From JBFLYZ01 sp040756415 (GTDB lineage Bacteria > Bacteroidota > Bacteroidia > JADZBD01): 64,000 nt of DNA. Shown here piece by piece: positions 51,301 to 60,164 of this stretch. Under the pieces are notes generated by a model, which was given only the letters and a program-made list of their open reading frames with translations, was not told the DNA's origin and did not search any database. Numbering within the stretch: position 1 is the stretch's first letter; every line of letters begins with the position of its first letter. Location: assembly GCA_040756415.1 (NCBI GenBank), contig JBFLYZ010000014.1:1-64000 (forward strand), in the 5' to 3' direction. The position numbers and the translations under genes are program-made.

Positions 51301-51681
51301 ATGGAAAAATTAACAATTGAAGGAACACCTAAGACTCCGACCGTAAACTTTGATTTTGAGAAAGGACATCTCGAGATCAAGGGCCGCTCGATCCCCGAGA
51401 ACTCTATTGAGTTCTATAAGCCGATGGTGGAATGGCTCGAGAAGTACGCGGGCAAGCCCCAGAGCATGACCAATGTGAACATACAACTGGAATACTTCAA
51501 TACCAGTTCGTCAAAGTGCATACTGGATGTATTCAAGAAACTGGAGTCGATCAGCAAGGCCGGCAACCAGATCGTGATCAACTGGTATTACGAGCAGGAT
51601 GACGAGGATATGCTCGAGGCGGGCGAGGACTACCAGGCCATTATCAACGTGCCCTTCAAGATGATCGAGATAGAAGGTTAA
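51301..51681 (+). CDS. siaC: SiaC family regulatory phosphoprotein (DUF1987), 126 aa
   Basis: A whole-length SiaC fold with a short N-terminal 'IEGTPKTPTVNFDFEKG', PENS at 32-35 and the phospho-site block EYFNTSSSKCILDVF. The Thr in this NTSS falls at residue 68, the same residue number as the phosphorylated Thr of Pseudomonas SiaC. Unphosphorylated SiaC activates the diguanylate cyclase SiaD there; no GGDEF protein is encoded in this window, so its target here is unknown. It forms an operon with siaB. Confidence 0.92.
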   Translation: MEKLTIEGTPKTPTVNFDFEKGHLEIKGRSIPENSIEFYKPMVEWLEKYAGKPQSMTNVNIQLEYFNTSSSKCILDVFKKLESISKAGNQIVINWYYEQDDEDMLEAGEDYQAIINVPFKMIEIEG

Positions 51682-51712
51682 TCCTTCTTCTTCCAAGATA
51701 CCTATATGAAGG

Positions 51713-51745
51713 GGATAGAAGCTAAGCGCTTTTATCCTCTTTTTT
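51713..51745 (+). terminator. Rho-independent terminator after siaC
   Basis: A 10-bp stem with one G-U pair (GGATAGAAGC / GCTTTTATCC), 5-nt loop, then TCTTTTTT. Confidence 0.75.
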
Positions 51746-51760
51746 ATTGTCCTTATAGAC

Positions 51761-51880
51761 TCATAGACTCATGCTGCTTTTCAGCAACTTAAGGCAGCAG
51801 AGCATCGCGTAGAGAAGTGCGAGGCCAATGCAAATGATCAGCCATTCTTTTTTCGTGTATTGCCTGATGAACTTTACCAT
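51761..51880 (-). CDS. Single-pass membrane microprotein, 39 aa
   Basis: MVKFIRQYTKKEW, then the membrane helix LIICIGLALLYAMLCCLKLL, then KSSMSL and TGA. A basic N-terminus with a hydrophobic helix predicts Nin-Cout. It lies antisense in the gap between siaC and the T9SS pseudogene. It is too short for most gene callers; the clean amphipathic layout supports it, but it could be chance. Confidence 0.4.
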   Translation of the reverse strand: MVKFIRQYTKKEWLIICIGLALLYAMLCCLKLLKSSMSL

Positions 51881-51905
51881 CTCGTATGTCTAAGCAATGT
51901 ATGAC

Positions 51906-52984
51906 TCATTCGGCAATTAGTTTTCCTGAGCTTATGTTGCCTTTTTGATCGGTTAAGGTATAAAAGTATAAACCAGGACTCAGGTTTGCGGGCTGAATTG
52001 TGTTTTCTCCTGCTTTGAGTTTATAGCGTCCCAATTCTTTACCAAGCATATCATAAAGGATGAGTTCGGATTCAGCCTGTATCTCAACGATAAAATTTGA
52101 GGTAAAAGGATTGGGGAATACAGTTATGTTCATGTCAGCATGATCTTTTCTACCTACCGGAGGCGGCCCACTCAGGCATAATATGCTGGTTTGCGGCTGC
52201 CAGGAGCCTACGGTAATAGTTATAGGAGAAGATGAAGCCACCCAGGCAGTATCAATGCCACCGGGGCCAATGGTCAATGTTGGAACAGCTATGCCTGGAT
52301 TGGTATTCGTTTCATTGCAACCGCTTACGCCCACGGGATCTGTTTTTACGACCCATACATCGTAACCGCCCATTCCAAAGCTTTGCGACCCTCCCGACAT
52401 TAGAAATCCACCATCATAGGCCCGGTAAATATAGGCGGCTTCATCGCTTGAATTCATAGGATTATTTTGAAGATCACCGTACATTTTGGCCCACATCAGG
52501 TTGCCAGAACCATCGATTCGCATTAAAAACGAGCGTAAGCTGTTCTGGTATACATCGAAACCAACGGTATATCCTGTCACAATATAGCCAATCGCTCCAA
52601 TCGCTTTCATGTCCATCGCCCATTCATAATCCGCGCCTCCATATGTTTTCGTCCATTGGACGTTTCCAGCGGCATCCAGTTTCACCATCAGCAGATCAAA
52701 TGAAGAAAACTGGGTAGATAAACCCGAAGTGCCCAATACAAGGAATCCTCCATCCGAAGCCTGTACTACATCAGCCGCCCATTCAATGGTGGTGGGCCGC
52801 CCCTTAAGAGAGGATTGGTCATATCATCCATTTGCAGAATATAGCCTCCATCAGAAGTAGGAACTACTTTCCCCCAGTCGTTAACGCTGCTGCCATAGGT
52901 ACGTTGAAAGCGGATAGGTTGAGCACAAATCCCTGAAAAGAGAACTAAGGTTAAAATTAATGGTAGAACTCTGCTCATGACCAT
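51906..52984 (-). pseudogene. T9SS repeat protein broken by an internal deletion and frameshift
   Basis: Two fragments of one gene. Bases 52766-52984 encode the signal peptide and MDDMTNPLLRG; 51906-52736 encode GTSGLSTQFSSFDL... through the T9SS tail. Against the paralogue at 54609 (519 aa), about residues 62-223 are missing (about 160 codons) and the reading frame shifts at about 52800: the upstream frame runs into GGPPPLNGRLM and stops, while the downstream frame continues PTTIEWAADVVQASDGGF. The 3' part, with its intact T9SS domain, remains open but lacks a signal peptide. It is most likely inactive. Confidence 0.8.
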
Positions 52985-53002
52985 TTGAGATTCAGTATCA
53001 AA

Positions 53003-54556
53003 TTAATGTATAATCATTTTCCAGAAATACATTTGATTGCCTTCTGTCAGTTTGAGAATGTAAATCCCATTAGAGACATTTTGTATATCTATTTCTTCGA
53101 GCCCGGTGATTTCGGTCTGGTATATGATCTTTCCCAGGGAATTGTAAATCTCTAATTTCCCATTGTCCGCCTTTAAGCTGAATATGCCTGTGTTCGGGTT
53201 AGGATAAGGAGGTAAACTGCCAGCATTTGTATATTCATTTTGTCCGTTCAGCGAACCGTTGAGGCATAGGATGGTCTTGACTGGCATCCATGTCCCGATA
53301 GCTACCGTATGCGGACTACTCGTGTAATACACCACGCTATCGTATCCTCCCGAGCTCAGGCTTAATGAAGGAAGAGTGACTGCAGGATTATTTACAATTT
53401 CGTTGCAGCCGCTTGTGCCGATAGGGTCGGTTTTGACAAGCCAGACATCTCTCGATCCGCTTCCAAAGCTTTCTGTAGTACCTGACATAAGGAAACCGCC
53501 ATCATTCGTATAAGCCACATAGGCGGCCTCATCATACGAGTTTATAGGATTGGTAGCAAAATCCCCATACATCTTTGTCCAGACGGGTGTTCCTGAGCCG
53601 TCCGTCCGCATCAAAAATGAGCGGTTGCTATTCTGTTGCGGTCCTTCAAAACCTATAGTATAGCCGGTAACGATATATCCTATGGCCCCGGTCACTTTGA
53701 GATCTATTCCCTGTTCATAATCCGATCCTCCATAATTTTTTGCCCATTGTAAATTGCCCGATCCGTCAGTTTTAATCAGCATCAGGTCGTAGGTCTGTGG
53801 CTGGTTGGATAAACCTGTATTGGCCAGTACCAGGTAACCTCCATCAGTTGTCTGAACGACTTTGGCCGGGTTTTCCAAAGTCGATGGGCGTCCGAATACT
53901 TTTATCCACTGTACGTTACCGGCCGGATCAGTTTTTACCAGCCGCAGGTCGCGATCAAGCGGCCCGCCCGAGGCATACTGCATGGTCAGATCAAGGATAA
54001 TATAGCCGCTGTCCGCAGTTTGCTGACCATATCCTGAACAGCAGCCGCCATTATAGATCTTAGACCATTGGATATTGCCCGAAGAATCCGTTTTAATAAA
54101 ATTTGTGCCTACTGCAGCATACCCACCGTCCAGTGTTTTGACAATATTGAAGCTGCTGAATAAGTTGCGCTTTACCCATACGGTATCTCCTCCGCTGTCG
54201 ATCCTTATCCACACCGGCACGGGATTCGGGCTCAGTGCATCCAGGCTTCCTGCAACCAAAAATCCTCCGTTATGGGCTTCTATCACCCTTATCCAGGCAT
54301 CATCTGTATTTGCCGGGTTTCCGTAGGTTTTTGACCAGGTGATATTCCCTATCGAATCTAATTTAACGATGGAAATATCCCTTTGCGAAGGGTTTGTTCC
54401 ATCGTTCATGATAATGATATATCCTCCGTCAGAGGTGGGCGCAGCTTTGCCCCAATCACTGCCGGTGGTGCCGTAGGTAATTTGGAATTTGTTTACTTGG
54501 GAATAGGTAGTTAGCGACAACCCTAAAACAGGTAAAAAAAGGAAAAACCTTTTCAT
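53003..54556 (-). CDS. Secreted T9SS protein with SDGGY/GNxxW repeats, 517 aa
   Basis: Signal peptide (KRFFLFLPVLGLSLTTYSQ). About seven repeats of the form 'TSDGGYIIIMND ... LDSIGNITWSKTYG' spread over residues 25-400, a beta-propeller-like surface repeat common in Bacteroidota. A T9SS C-terminal domain closes it (SLPPYPNPNTGIFSLKAD ... SNGIYILKLTEG). It is homologous to the genes on both sides but more diverged in its C-terminal third (CLNGSLNGQNEYTNAGS replaces CLSGPPPVG). Ligand unknown. Confidence 0.85.
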   Translation of the reverse strand: MKRFFLFLPVLGLSLTTYSQVNKFQITYGTTGSDWGKAAPTSDGGYIIIMNDGTNPSQRDISIVKLDSIGNITWSKTYGNPANTDDAWIRVIEAHNGGFLVAGSLDALSPNPVPVWIRIDSGGDTVWVKRNLFSSFNIVKTLDGGYAAVGTNFIKTDSSGNIQWSKIYNGGCCSGYGQQTADSGYIILDLTMQYASGGPLDRDLRLVKTDPAGNVQWIKVFGRPSTLENPAKVVQTTDGGYLVLANTGLSNQPQTYDLMLIKTDGSGNLQWAKNYGGSDYEQGIDLKVTGAIGYIVTGYTIGFEGPQQNSNRSFLMRTDGSGTPVWTKMYGDFATNPINSYDEAAYVAYTNDGGFLMSGTTESFGSGSRDVWLVKTDPIGTSGCNEIVNNPAVTLPSLSLSSGGYDSVVYYTSSPHTVAIGTWMPVKTILCLNGSLNGQNEYTNAGSLPPYPNPNTGIFSLKADNGKLEIYNSLGKIIYQTEITGLEEIDIQNVSNGIYILKLTEGNQMYFWKMIIH

Positions 54557-54608
54557 GTTTTTAAGGTTTATTTAAAGTAGCTTTTAATAGCCGAGCATTC
54601 GGTTCGCC

Positions 54609-56168
54609 TTATTCAGCGATCAGCTTTCCCGAACTGATCGTGCCGTTTTCACTTACGACTCTGTAAAAATACAATCCGGCCTCCAGTTTGTCAGGCCTAA
54701 TCGTGTTTTCACCAACATCCAATTTCCAGCGACCTTGCTCCTTTCCCAACATATCGTATAAAGCGAGTTCGGCCCCAGTCTTAGCTTTAATGGTAAAGGT
54801 CGAGCTAAACGGGTTAGGGTAAATAGCAATATCCGTTCTATTATTATCCTCAACTCCTACCGGGGGCGGCCCGCTCAGGCATAATATGCTGGTTTGCGGC
54901 TGCCAGGAGCCTATTGCCACCGTGACCGGGGAAGAAGCAGCCGGAACTGCTATAGATGTACCACCTGTTCCGATGACCAATACAGGATTTGTAACGGTAG
55001 GATTGGTATTCGCTTCATTACAGCCGCTTACTCCCAAGGGATCCGTTTTAATAAGCCATGTATCATAACCACCTGCTCCAAAGTTTTGTGTGGCTCCAGA
55101 CATTAAAAAACCGCCATCACTTGCGTTATAGATATAGGCTGCTTCATCAGATGAATTCATAGGGTTATTTTGGATATCGCCATACATCTTAGACCACAAG
55201 GGGTTCCCCGATCCGTCAATTCGTAGTAGAAATGAGCGAAAGCTATTTTGTAATGATTCGAATCCACTGGTATAGCCTGTTATAATGTATCCTATGGCTC
55301 CTGTTACACTCACATCCACCGCCCAGTCTCCATTAGCGCCACCATACGTTTTTATCCACTGAACATTTCCAGAAGGATCGAGCTTTATGGCAATTATATC
55401 CCAGCTCCCAGCTCCATAACCATTACTGTAACCGAGTGCAAGGTAGCCTCCGTCTGTCGCCTGAACAATATCAGCCGCATATTCTATAGATGTTGGCCCG
55501 CCCAGCACTTTTGTCCACTGCACATTACCGTTCGAATCCGCCTTTATTATGTAAAAATCCTGATCACCTGAGCCCCCGGATGAAAATTGGACGGTTTCAC
55601 CTAAAATGATGTAGCCTTTATCAGCACAATAGCCACCATACGAGGGACCGCTTGCACCCGTATAGGTCTTGAACCACTGAATATTGCCAAATGAATCGGT
55701 TTTCATGAGATTGAAACTTACTTCAGCGTAGCCGCCATCGACTGTCTTTGTGAGATTATGCCCTCCCAGGCCTTTTTTGACCCAGAGTGTGTCTCCATAA
55801 CTGTCTGTTCTGATCCAAACACTGATGGGGGTTCCCGTATTTACATTTAAAACTCCCGAAACCAGATATCCTCCATTATATGCCTCTATGGCATAATTCC
55901 ATGAATCATCGGTAGCTGAAGTGTTTGCGTAGGTCTTCTTCCACACTATATTCCCTACAGAGTCGAGTTTCATCAAGGCAATATCTCTTAGGGATGGATT
56001 TGTCACATCGTCCATAAGCATGATATAACCTCCATCTGAAACCGGTCTGGCCAATCCCCAATCGTTAGTTGTAGAACCATAAGTGCGCTGGAAACGGATA
56101 GGCTGAGCGGCAAGCCCTATAGAAATGACGAGGGTTGAAAGAAATAAGATAGTTTTATGGGTTTTCAT
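54609..56168 (-). CDS. Secreted T9SS protein with SDGGY/GNxxW repeats, 519 aa
   Basis: Signal peptide (TILFLSTLVISIGLAAQ), about seven 'DGGYxxxG ... DxxGNxxWxKxYG' repeats, then a T9SS domain (IAIYPNPFSSTFTIKAK ... LEAGLYFYRVVSENG). It is an intact full-length copy and the best reference for the broken gene at 51906: the two share a 39-base identical block (54874-54912 and 52171-52209), while the middle copy does not. Exported and probably cell-surface attached; binding partner unknown. Confidence 0.85.
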   Translation of the reverse strand: MKTHKTILFLSTLVISIGLAAQPIRFQRTYGSTTNDWGLARPVSDGGYIMLMDDVTNPSLRDIALMKLDSVGNIVWKKTYANTSATDDSWNYAIEAYNGGYLVSGVLNVNTGTPISVWIRTDSYGDTLWVKKGLGGHNLTKTVDGGYAEVSFNLMKTDSFGNIQWFKTYTGASGPSYGGYCADKGYIILGETVQFSSGGSGDQDFYIIKADSNGNVQWTKVLGGPTSIEYAADIVQATDGGYLALGYSNGYGAGSWDIIAIKLDPSGNVQWIKTYGGANGDWAVDVSVTGAIGYIITGYTSGFESLQNSFRSFLLRIDGSGNPLWSKMYGDIQNNPMNSSDEAAYIYNASDGGFLMSGATQNFGAGGYDTWLIKTDPLGVSGCNEANTNPTVTNPVLVIGTGGTSIAVPAASSPVTVAIGSWQPQTSILCLSGPPPVGVEDNNRTDIAIYPNPFSSTFTIKAKTGAELALYDMLGKEQGRWKLDVGENTIRPDKLEAGLYFYRVVSENGTISSGKLIAE

Positions 56169-56495
56169 AAACTAAATGGAGTCTTTCCTTCAAAAAGAAC
56201 TAAGATGGTTATTAGGTAAATTTAAATTAAAATCTGAAGTCCTGCAAATTTGACTATACCAATGGCTGAAGGAAAAGGCTCCTGCAAGGATTCTGCGAAC
56301 AAAAACGGAGATATACGCTTATCGTAACTTCTCCGCATAGTTCTCCCTTACGTATTGGCTGATATAGGCCGATAATCCCCGGCCCGCAAGGGCCAGGCGC
56401 TTCATAGCCCCTACGTGCTTTTTGCCGATCATCCCCGGTCTCATAAGCTGCTGCACCGGAGTTGCCGCTGAGGTTCTTATATCGTTTCATAAAAT
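56169..56495. other. Intergenic region downstream of the ABC transporter gene
   Basis: About 330 bases containing no recognisable gene. A 114-codon minus-strand frame at 56254-56598 overlaps both the terminator and the ABC gene and has no protein-like features, so it is not called. Nothing else is visible. Confidence 0.4.
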
Positions 56496-56530
56496 GAAAA
56501 GCCCATCCGCCTGGGGCGTACGGGCTTTTC
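56496..56530 (-). terminator. Rho-independent terminator of the TerB-ABCG gene
   Basis: Outer 9-bp stem (GAAAAGCCC / GGGCTTTTC) with an inner CGCC/GGCG pair, then a T-rich tail on the minus strand. It begins 18 bases past the stop. Confidence 0.8.
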
Positions 56531-56548
56531 TTATCGTTAGAGTTCCGC

Positions 56549-59500
56549 TTACGGGCCTTTCTTCGCAAAGCGGGAGAAGAGGTTCTCGATACCGTCAAGC
56601 AGCTTCTTGAGCAGATCGTAATAGAGCGTAACGGCCAGGGTCAGCGACATGAGCCAGATCACCGACAGGTTCACCCAATAGGTGTCGTAATAGCGGCCGA
56701 ACACTTTTTTGCGCGGTGCGTAGAAATGCGATTTGAAATTCTCATCCGGGTCGAGGTACACCGGGTCCGCGCGCTGGATGAGCTGCCCGTCCTTCTCAAT
56801 GATCTTATCCAGCTCGGTAGCGTTCTTCACCAGGTCGGAAAGGCTCTCGTTCTGGTAATCGTTCTTCATTTTCAGGAAGGCCTCCTTGTCGGCATCGCTG
56901 CGGTTGAGGTCGCCTATCTTTTTATCTTTCGCGTTGGCGTTGTCGTTGTATACCTTGATATAGTACTGGTTCAGGCGGGTCAGGTAATCGCGCGCGGCCT
57001 GGGCTACCTCGGGCGTAAAGGAAGCCAGCGTAAGCTTATCCGCCATGCCGAACTTGATCTTGGGCATGCGCTTTACCTCCTTGCTGATCTCGTTCTTCAG
57101 CAGTTGCAGGTCGGCCGTGAGCTCGTCTTTGAGCTTGGCATCGCCCATGTCGCTCTCGCAGCGGTCGATCTTGGCGCGCAGCTTGGGGATCCAGAAGTTC
57201 TTCTTGAAATCGGCATAGCTTGCCCGCTTGTCAAAATCGTAAAACATCTTCTCGAACTTATTCGACTTGAACTGGTTCACCGCCAGCGCCTCAAAGGCCC
57301 AGCGCGATGCCATCACCTCGCCCGCTATGGGAACGTTCTTTTGCGAAGTGAGCACGGGGTTCAGCTTTTCGAACTTCACGATCACACCGCTGAGCAGGAG
57401 CTGCGGAATGAGCAGGAAAGGGATAAGGATGTAAATCGTGACAGCGGAGTTAAAGCTGGCCGATATGTTCAGCCCGAGCATATTGGCGAAGCAGGCCGTG
57501 CTGAACAGCACGAACCAGTAATCGAACCACATGCCGCGTATGTCGAGTATCCAGTTGCCGATAAGCACAAAGGTCATGGCCTGTATGGCAGAAAGGGTGA
57601 ACAGGATGGTGATCTTCGAGAAGAGGTAGCTGATGCGGCTCAGGTTGAGGAACGACTCGCGCTTCTGTATCTTGCGGTCGCGTATGATCTCCTCCGCGCT
57701 CACCGTAAGGCCGATGAAGAGGGCCACCACCACGGCCATAAAGAGGTAGGCGGTAAGGTTGGAGTTCTCGCGGAATACGTAACCGATCTTGTTGCTCTCG
57801 TCCGTATTGTAATATTTCACCAGGTAGGCCAGGATGAAGGCGAGCAGGGGAGCCTCCAGCAGGTTGATCACCAGGTATTGCGTATTGGTGAGCTTGGACT
57901 TCACATCGCGCGTGGCGTAGATCATGAACTGCTTGATGCGGTTCGGTATCCTGAAGGTGCTGGCCGGTATCTCGGTATGCGAAGAGATAGGCTCGATCTT
58001 GGACTCGATCTGCATGCGGTAATGCTCGTTCCATTCCGCGGGCGACATCTTGCGGTTGGGAGTAAGGTTGCCGTATTCGTCCAGTACCTTGCTCTCGATG
58101 ATGTTGAATATCTGCTCGGGGTTCACGTTACCGCATTCGGGGCATTCGCTCAGGTCGGCATTGGCATGGTTGACCAGCCTCTTGAAGTAGATCACCCCAT
58201 CCACCGGGTTGCCGTAGTAGATAGGGTATCCGCCCACATCGAGTATGATGAGCTTGTCGAACATTTTGAAGATCTCTGAAGAGGGCTGGTGGATGACCAC
58301 GAACACCAGCTTGCCTTTCAGCGCAAGCTCCTTCAGCAGGTCCATGATGTTTTCAGAGTCGCGCGATGAAAGCCCCGATGTAGGCTCGTCAACGAACATG
58401 ACGTTGGGTTCGCGTATCAGCTCCAGGCCTATGTTCAGGCGCTTGCGCTGCCCGCCCGAAATGGTCTTGTTGAGGGGGTTGCCCACCTTCAGGTCTTTCT
58501 TCTCGTACAGGCCCAGGTCCATCAGCACCTTATCGACCATCTCCTTGATCTTGCTGTCGGGCAGGTTGCCGAAGCAGAGCTTGGCGTTATAGAACAGGTT
58601 CTGGAATACGGTCAGCTCTTCGATCAGCAGGTCGTCCTGCGATACGTGGCCGATCACGCCCTCTATCTTCTTGCTTTCCGTATGGATGTTGATGCCGTTG
58701 ATGTACACGCCACCGCCACTGGGCGTCTCCATGCCGTTGAGCACGTTGAGCAGGGTGGATTTTCCTGCTCCCGAGCCACCCATGATTCCGATAAGCTTGC
58801 CCGATTCCTCGCGGATGTTCACATTGCGGAGCCCCAGGTTGCCGTTCTTGAACTTGTAATCCAGGTTACGGGCCTCGAACGATATCTTGGAGCTGGACTC
58901 ATCGCTCAGGAACTTGCCGATGATGTCGGAATAATAGATGGGAGCGACCTTGGAGCTGCGTATGGAAGAACCCTCGGTAAGGATGTACACTTTGCCCTGG
59001 CTGAGGATCTGCCCGTTCATGTACAGGTCGCTGTTGCCGAAATAAAGCACGGCATAGAGGTTCACGCTCTGTATCCAGAGCACGCGCACCTCCCCGTTGA
59101 TGTTCTCGGAAAAGATATGGCGGGCCTCTTTGTAGCGGTCCTCGCGGTTGCTGTCGATGATCAGGATCTGGGGCTGGTCGGGCACCTCGGTGGCGCTGTT
59201 CTGCACGAAGGCCATGCAGCGCTTGAATTCACCCTCTTCAATGTTAAAGGTCTCGGCCACGGTGGCCACGAACTCGAGCTCCTGCTCGGATATCTCGTTG
59301 CTGGAGTGGATGAACTCGAGGAGACGGATCAGTACTACCAGCTTTTGTTTCTGCGCCAGCTCGGAATTGATCTGCGTGCATATCTTCAGCACTTTTACCG
59401 AGTTCAGCGAGGTGCGCTTCTGGGTGCCGTCCTTTTTCTTGGTAACCTGGTGGTGGGCGTCAAGGAACTCATCGAACAGCTTAAGGTACTGCTCGGTCAG

Positions 59501-59623
59501 CTCCTGGTTCAGCAGGCCTTTCAAAAACGACTGCACAATGGCCCGGCTGCTGCTGGTCACGCCATCCACCTTGGCGATGATAGCGAAAAGCTGCATCAGG
59601 GCTTTCAGAATCCGCTCACTCAT
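56549..59623 (-). CDS. ABCG-type transporter fused to TerB-like and FHA-like regions, 1024 aa
   Basis: Residues 1-140: TerB/DjlA-like helical domain (LKALMQLFAIIAKVDGVTSS). 150-245: a beta-rich segment resembling an FHA or cyclic-nucleotide sensor (VRVLWIQSVNLYAVLYFGNS). 250-470: ATPase with Walker A GGSGAGKST (282-290), signature ISGGQRKRLNIG (388-399) and Walker B VMFVDEPTSGL (408-418). A single CPEC motif follows. About 580-1020: an ABC-2/ABCG membrane domain interrupted by a long helical insert (MPKIKFGMADKL...). The half-transporter order (ATPase then membrane) matches ABCG. The substrate is unknown; the sensory N-terminus is unusual. Confidence 0.85.
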   Translation of the reverse strand: MSERILKALMQLFAIIAKVDGVTSSSRAIVQSFLKGLLNQELTEQYLKLFDEFLDAHHQVTKKKDGTQKRTSLNSVKVLKICTQINSELAQKQKLVVLIRLLEFIHSSNEISEQELEFVATVAETFNIEEGEFKRCMAFVQNSATEVPDQPQILIIDSNREDRYKEARHIFSENINGEVRVLWIQSVNLYAVLYFGNSDLYMNGQILSQGKVYILTEGSSIRSSKVAPIYYSDIIGKFLSDESSSKISFEARNLDYKFKNGNLGLRNVNIREESGKLIGIMGGSGAGKSTLLNVLNGMETPSGGGVYINGINIHTESKKIEGVIGHVSQDDLLIEELTVFQNLFYNAKLCFGNLPDSKIKEMVDKVLMDLGLYEKKDLKVGNPLNKTISGGQRKRLNIGLELIREPNVMFVDEPTSGLSSRDSENIMDLLKELALKGKLVFVVIHQPSSEIFKMFDKLIILDVGGYPIYYGNPVDGVIYFKRLVNHANADLSECPECGNVNPEQIFNIIESKVLDEYGNLTPNRKMSPAEWNEHYRMQIESKIEPISSHTEIPASTFRIPNRIKQFMIYATRDVKSKLTNTQYLVINLLEAPLLAFILAYLVKYYNTDESNKIGYVFRENSNLTAYLFMAVVVALFIGLTVSAEEIIRDRKIQKRESFLNLSRISYLFSKITILFTLSAIQAMTFVLIGNWILDIRGMWFDYWFVLFSTACFANMLGLNISASFNSAVTIYILIPFLLIPQLLLSGVIVKFEKLNPVLTSQKNVPIAGEVMASRWAFEALAVNQFKSNKFEKMFYDFDKRASYADFKKNFWIPKLRAKIDRCESDMGDAKLKDELTADLQLLKNEISKEVKRMPKIKFGMADKLTLASFTPEVAQAARDYLTRLNQYYIKVYNDNANAKDKKIGDLNRSDADKEAFLKMKNDYQNESLSDLVKNATELDKIIEKDGQLIQRADPVYLDPDENFKSHFYAPRKKVFGRYYDTYWVNLSVIWLMSLTLAVTLYYDLLKKLLDGIENLFSRFAKKGP

Positions 59624-59655
59624 ATACTCCTGGTCATTTTATTTTCCTGACAAAA

Positions 59656-59682
59656 AAAGACATTAATCGGGTTAATGTCTTT
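59656..59682 (-). terminator. Rho-independent terminator between the secreted protein and the ABC gene
   Basis: An 11-bp stem (AAAGACATTAA / TTAATGTCTTT), 5-nt loop, and on the minus strand a run of seven T. It would end the 59707 transcript before the ABC gene. Confidence 0.78.
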
Positions 59683-59706
59683 CTTTGTTCGTGTATTCTT
59701 TCCGGC

Positions 59707-60138
59707 TTATTGTTTAAACCCGATCAGCAATACCGCGCAGCCCGACTGAGCCGTTTCCTGGTTCAGCGTGGCCTCGATGGTGCAATCTAGGGTGGATGTG
59801 ATCTTGAAATCCCAATACGGGGCGTTCTTGTAGTCCTTGCTGCTGAACAGCACGTTCCCGTCCTGGTCGCGTATGGTGAAGATGAGGTTGCCGTCCGTCA
59901 TTCCCGAGCAGGCGCAGATGCGGTAGGTGGTTCCGCCATAGAACGTGGTGCGGAACTCGGCCGTTTGGTCGTTGACCAGCAGGGTGCGGTACACTTGTCC
60001 GTCAGAAACGTAGGTGGTGGAAAGGTGTTTTGCGCACAGGCTGGCGATGCTGTCGCATATCTGGGCCCTGCTTTGCGCAGCGAAAGTGAGAGCGATCGCG
60101 GTCAGGATGATGGTAAGGTATCGTTTTGATATGGCCAT
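59707..60138 (-). CDS. Secreted protein of unknown function, 143 aa
   Basis: Signal peptide (YLTIILTAIALTFAAQSRA). The mature part has four Cys in two likely disulfides (CDSIASLC, CACSGM, CTIE, GCAV) and strands such as DGNLIFTIRDQDGNVLFSSK. The IRDQDGN / NAPYWDFKI stretch resembles small beta-sandwich secreted proteins, but I recognise no family. It follows the lipoprotein gene by 26 bases and precedes a terminator, so these two form a small operon. Confidence 0.75.
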   Translation of the reverse strand: MAISKRYLTIILTAIALTFAAQSRAQICDSIASLCAKHLSTTYVSDGQVYRTLLVNDQTAEFRTTFYGGTTYRICACSGMTDGNLIFTIRDQDGNVLFSSKDYKNAPYWDFKITSTLDCTIEATLNQETAQSGCAVLLIGFKQ

Positions 60139-60164
60139 AAAAAGCTTTTGTTTTTGTTCTGTTA

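Noticed and set aside
56726..58279. 517-codon plus-strand frame opposite the ABCG transporter
   Set aside because: Shadow of a strongly supported ABC transporter gene; the composition is unlike the genome's proteins.
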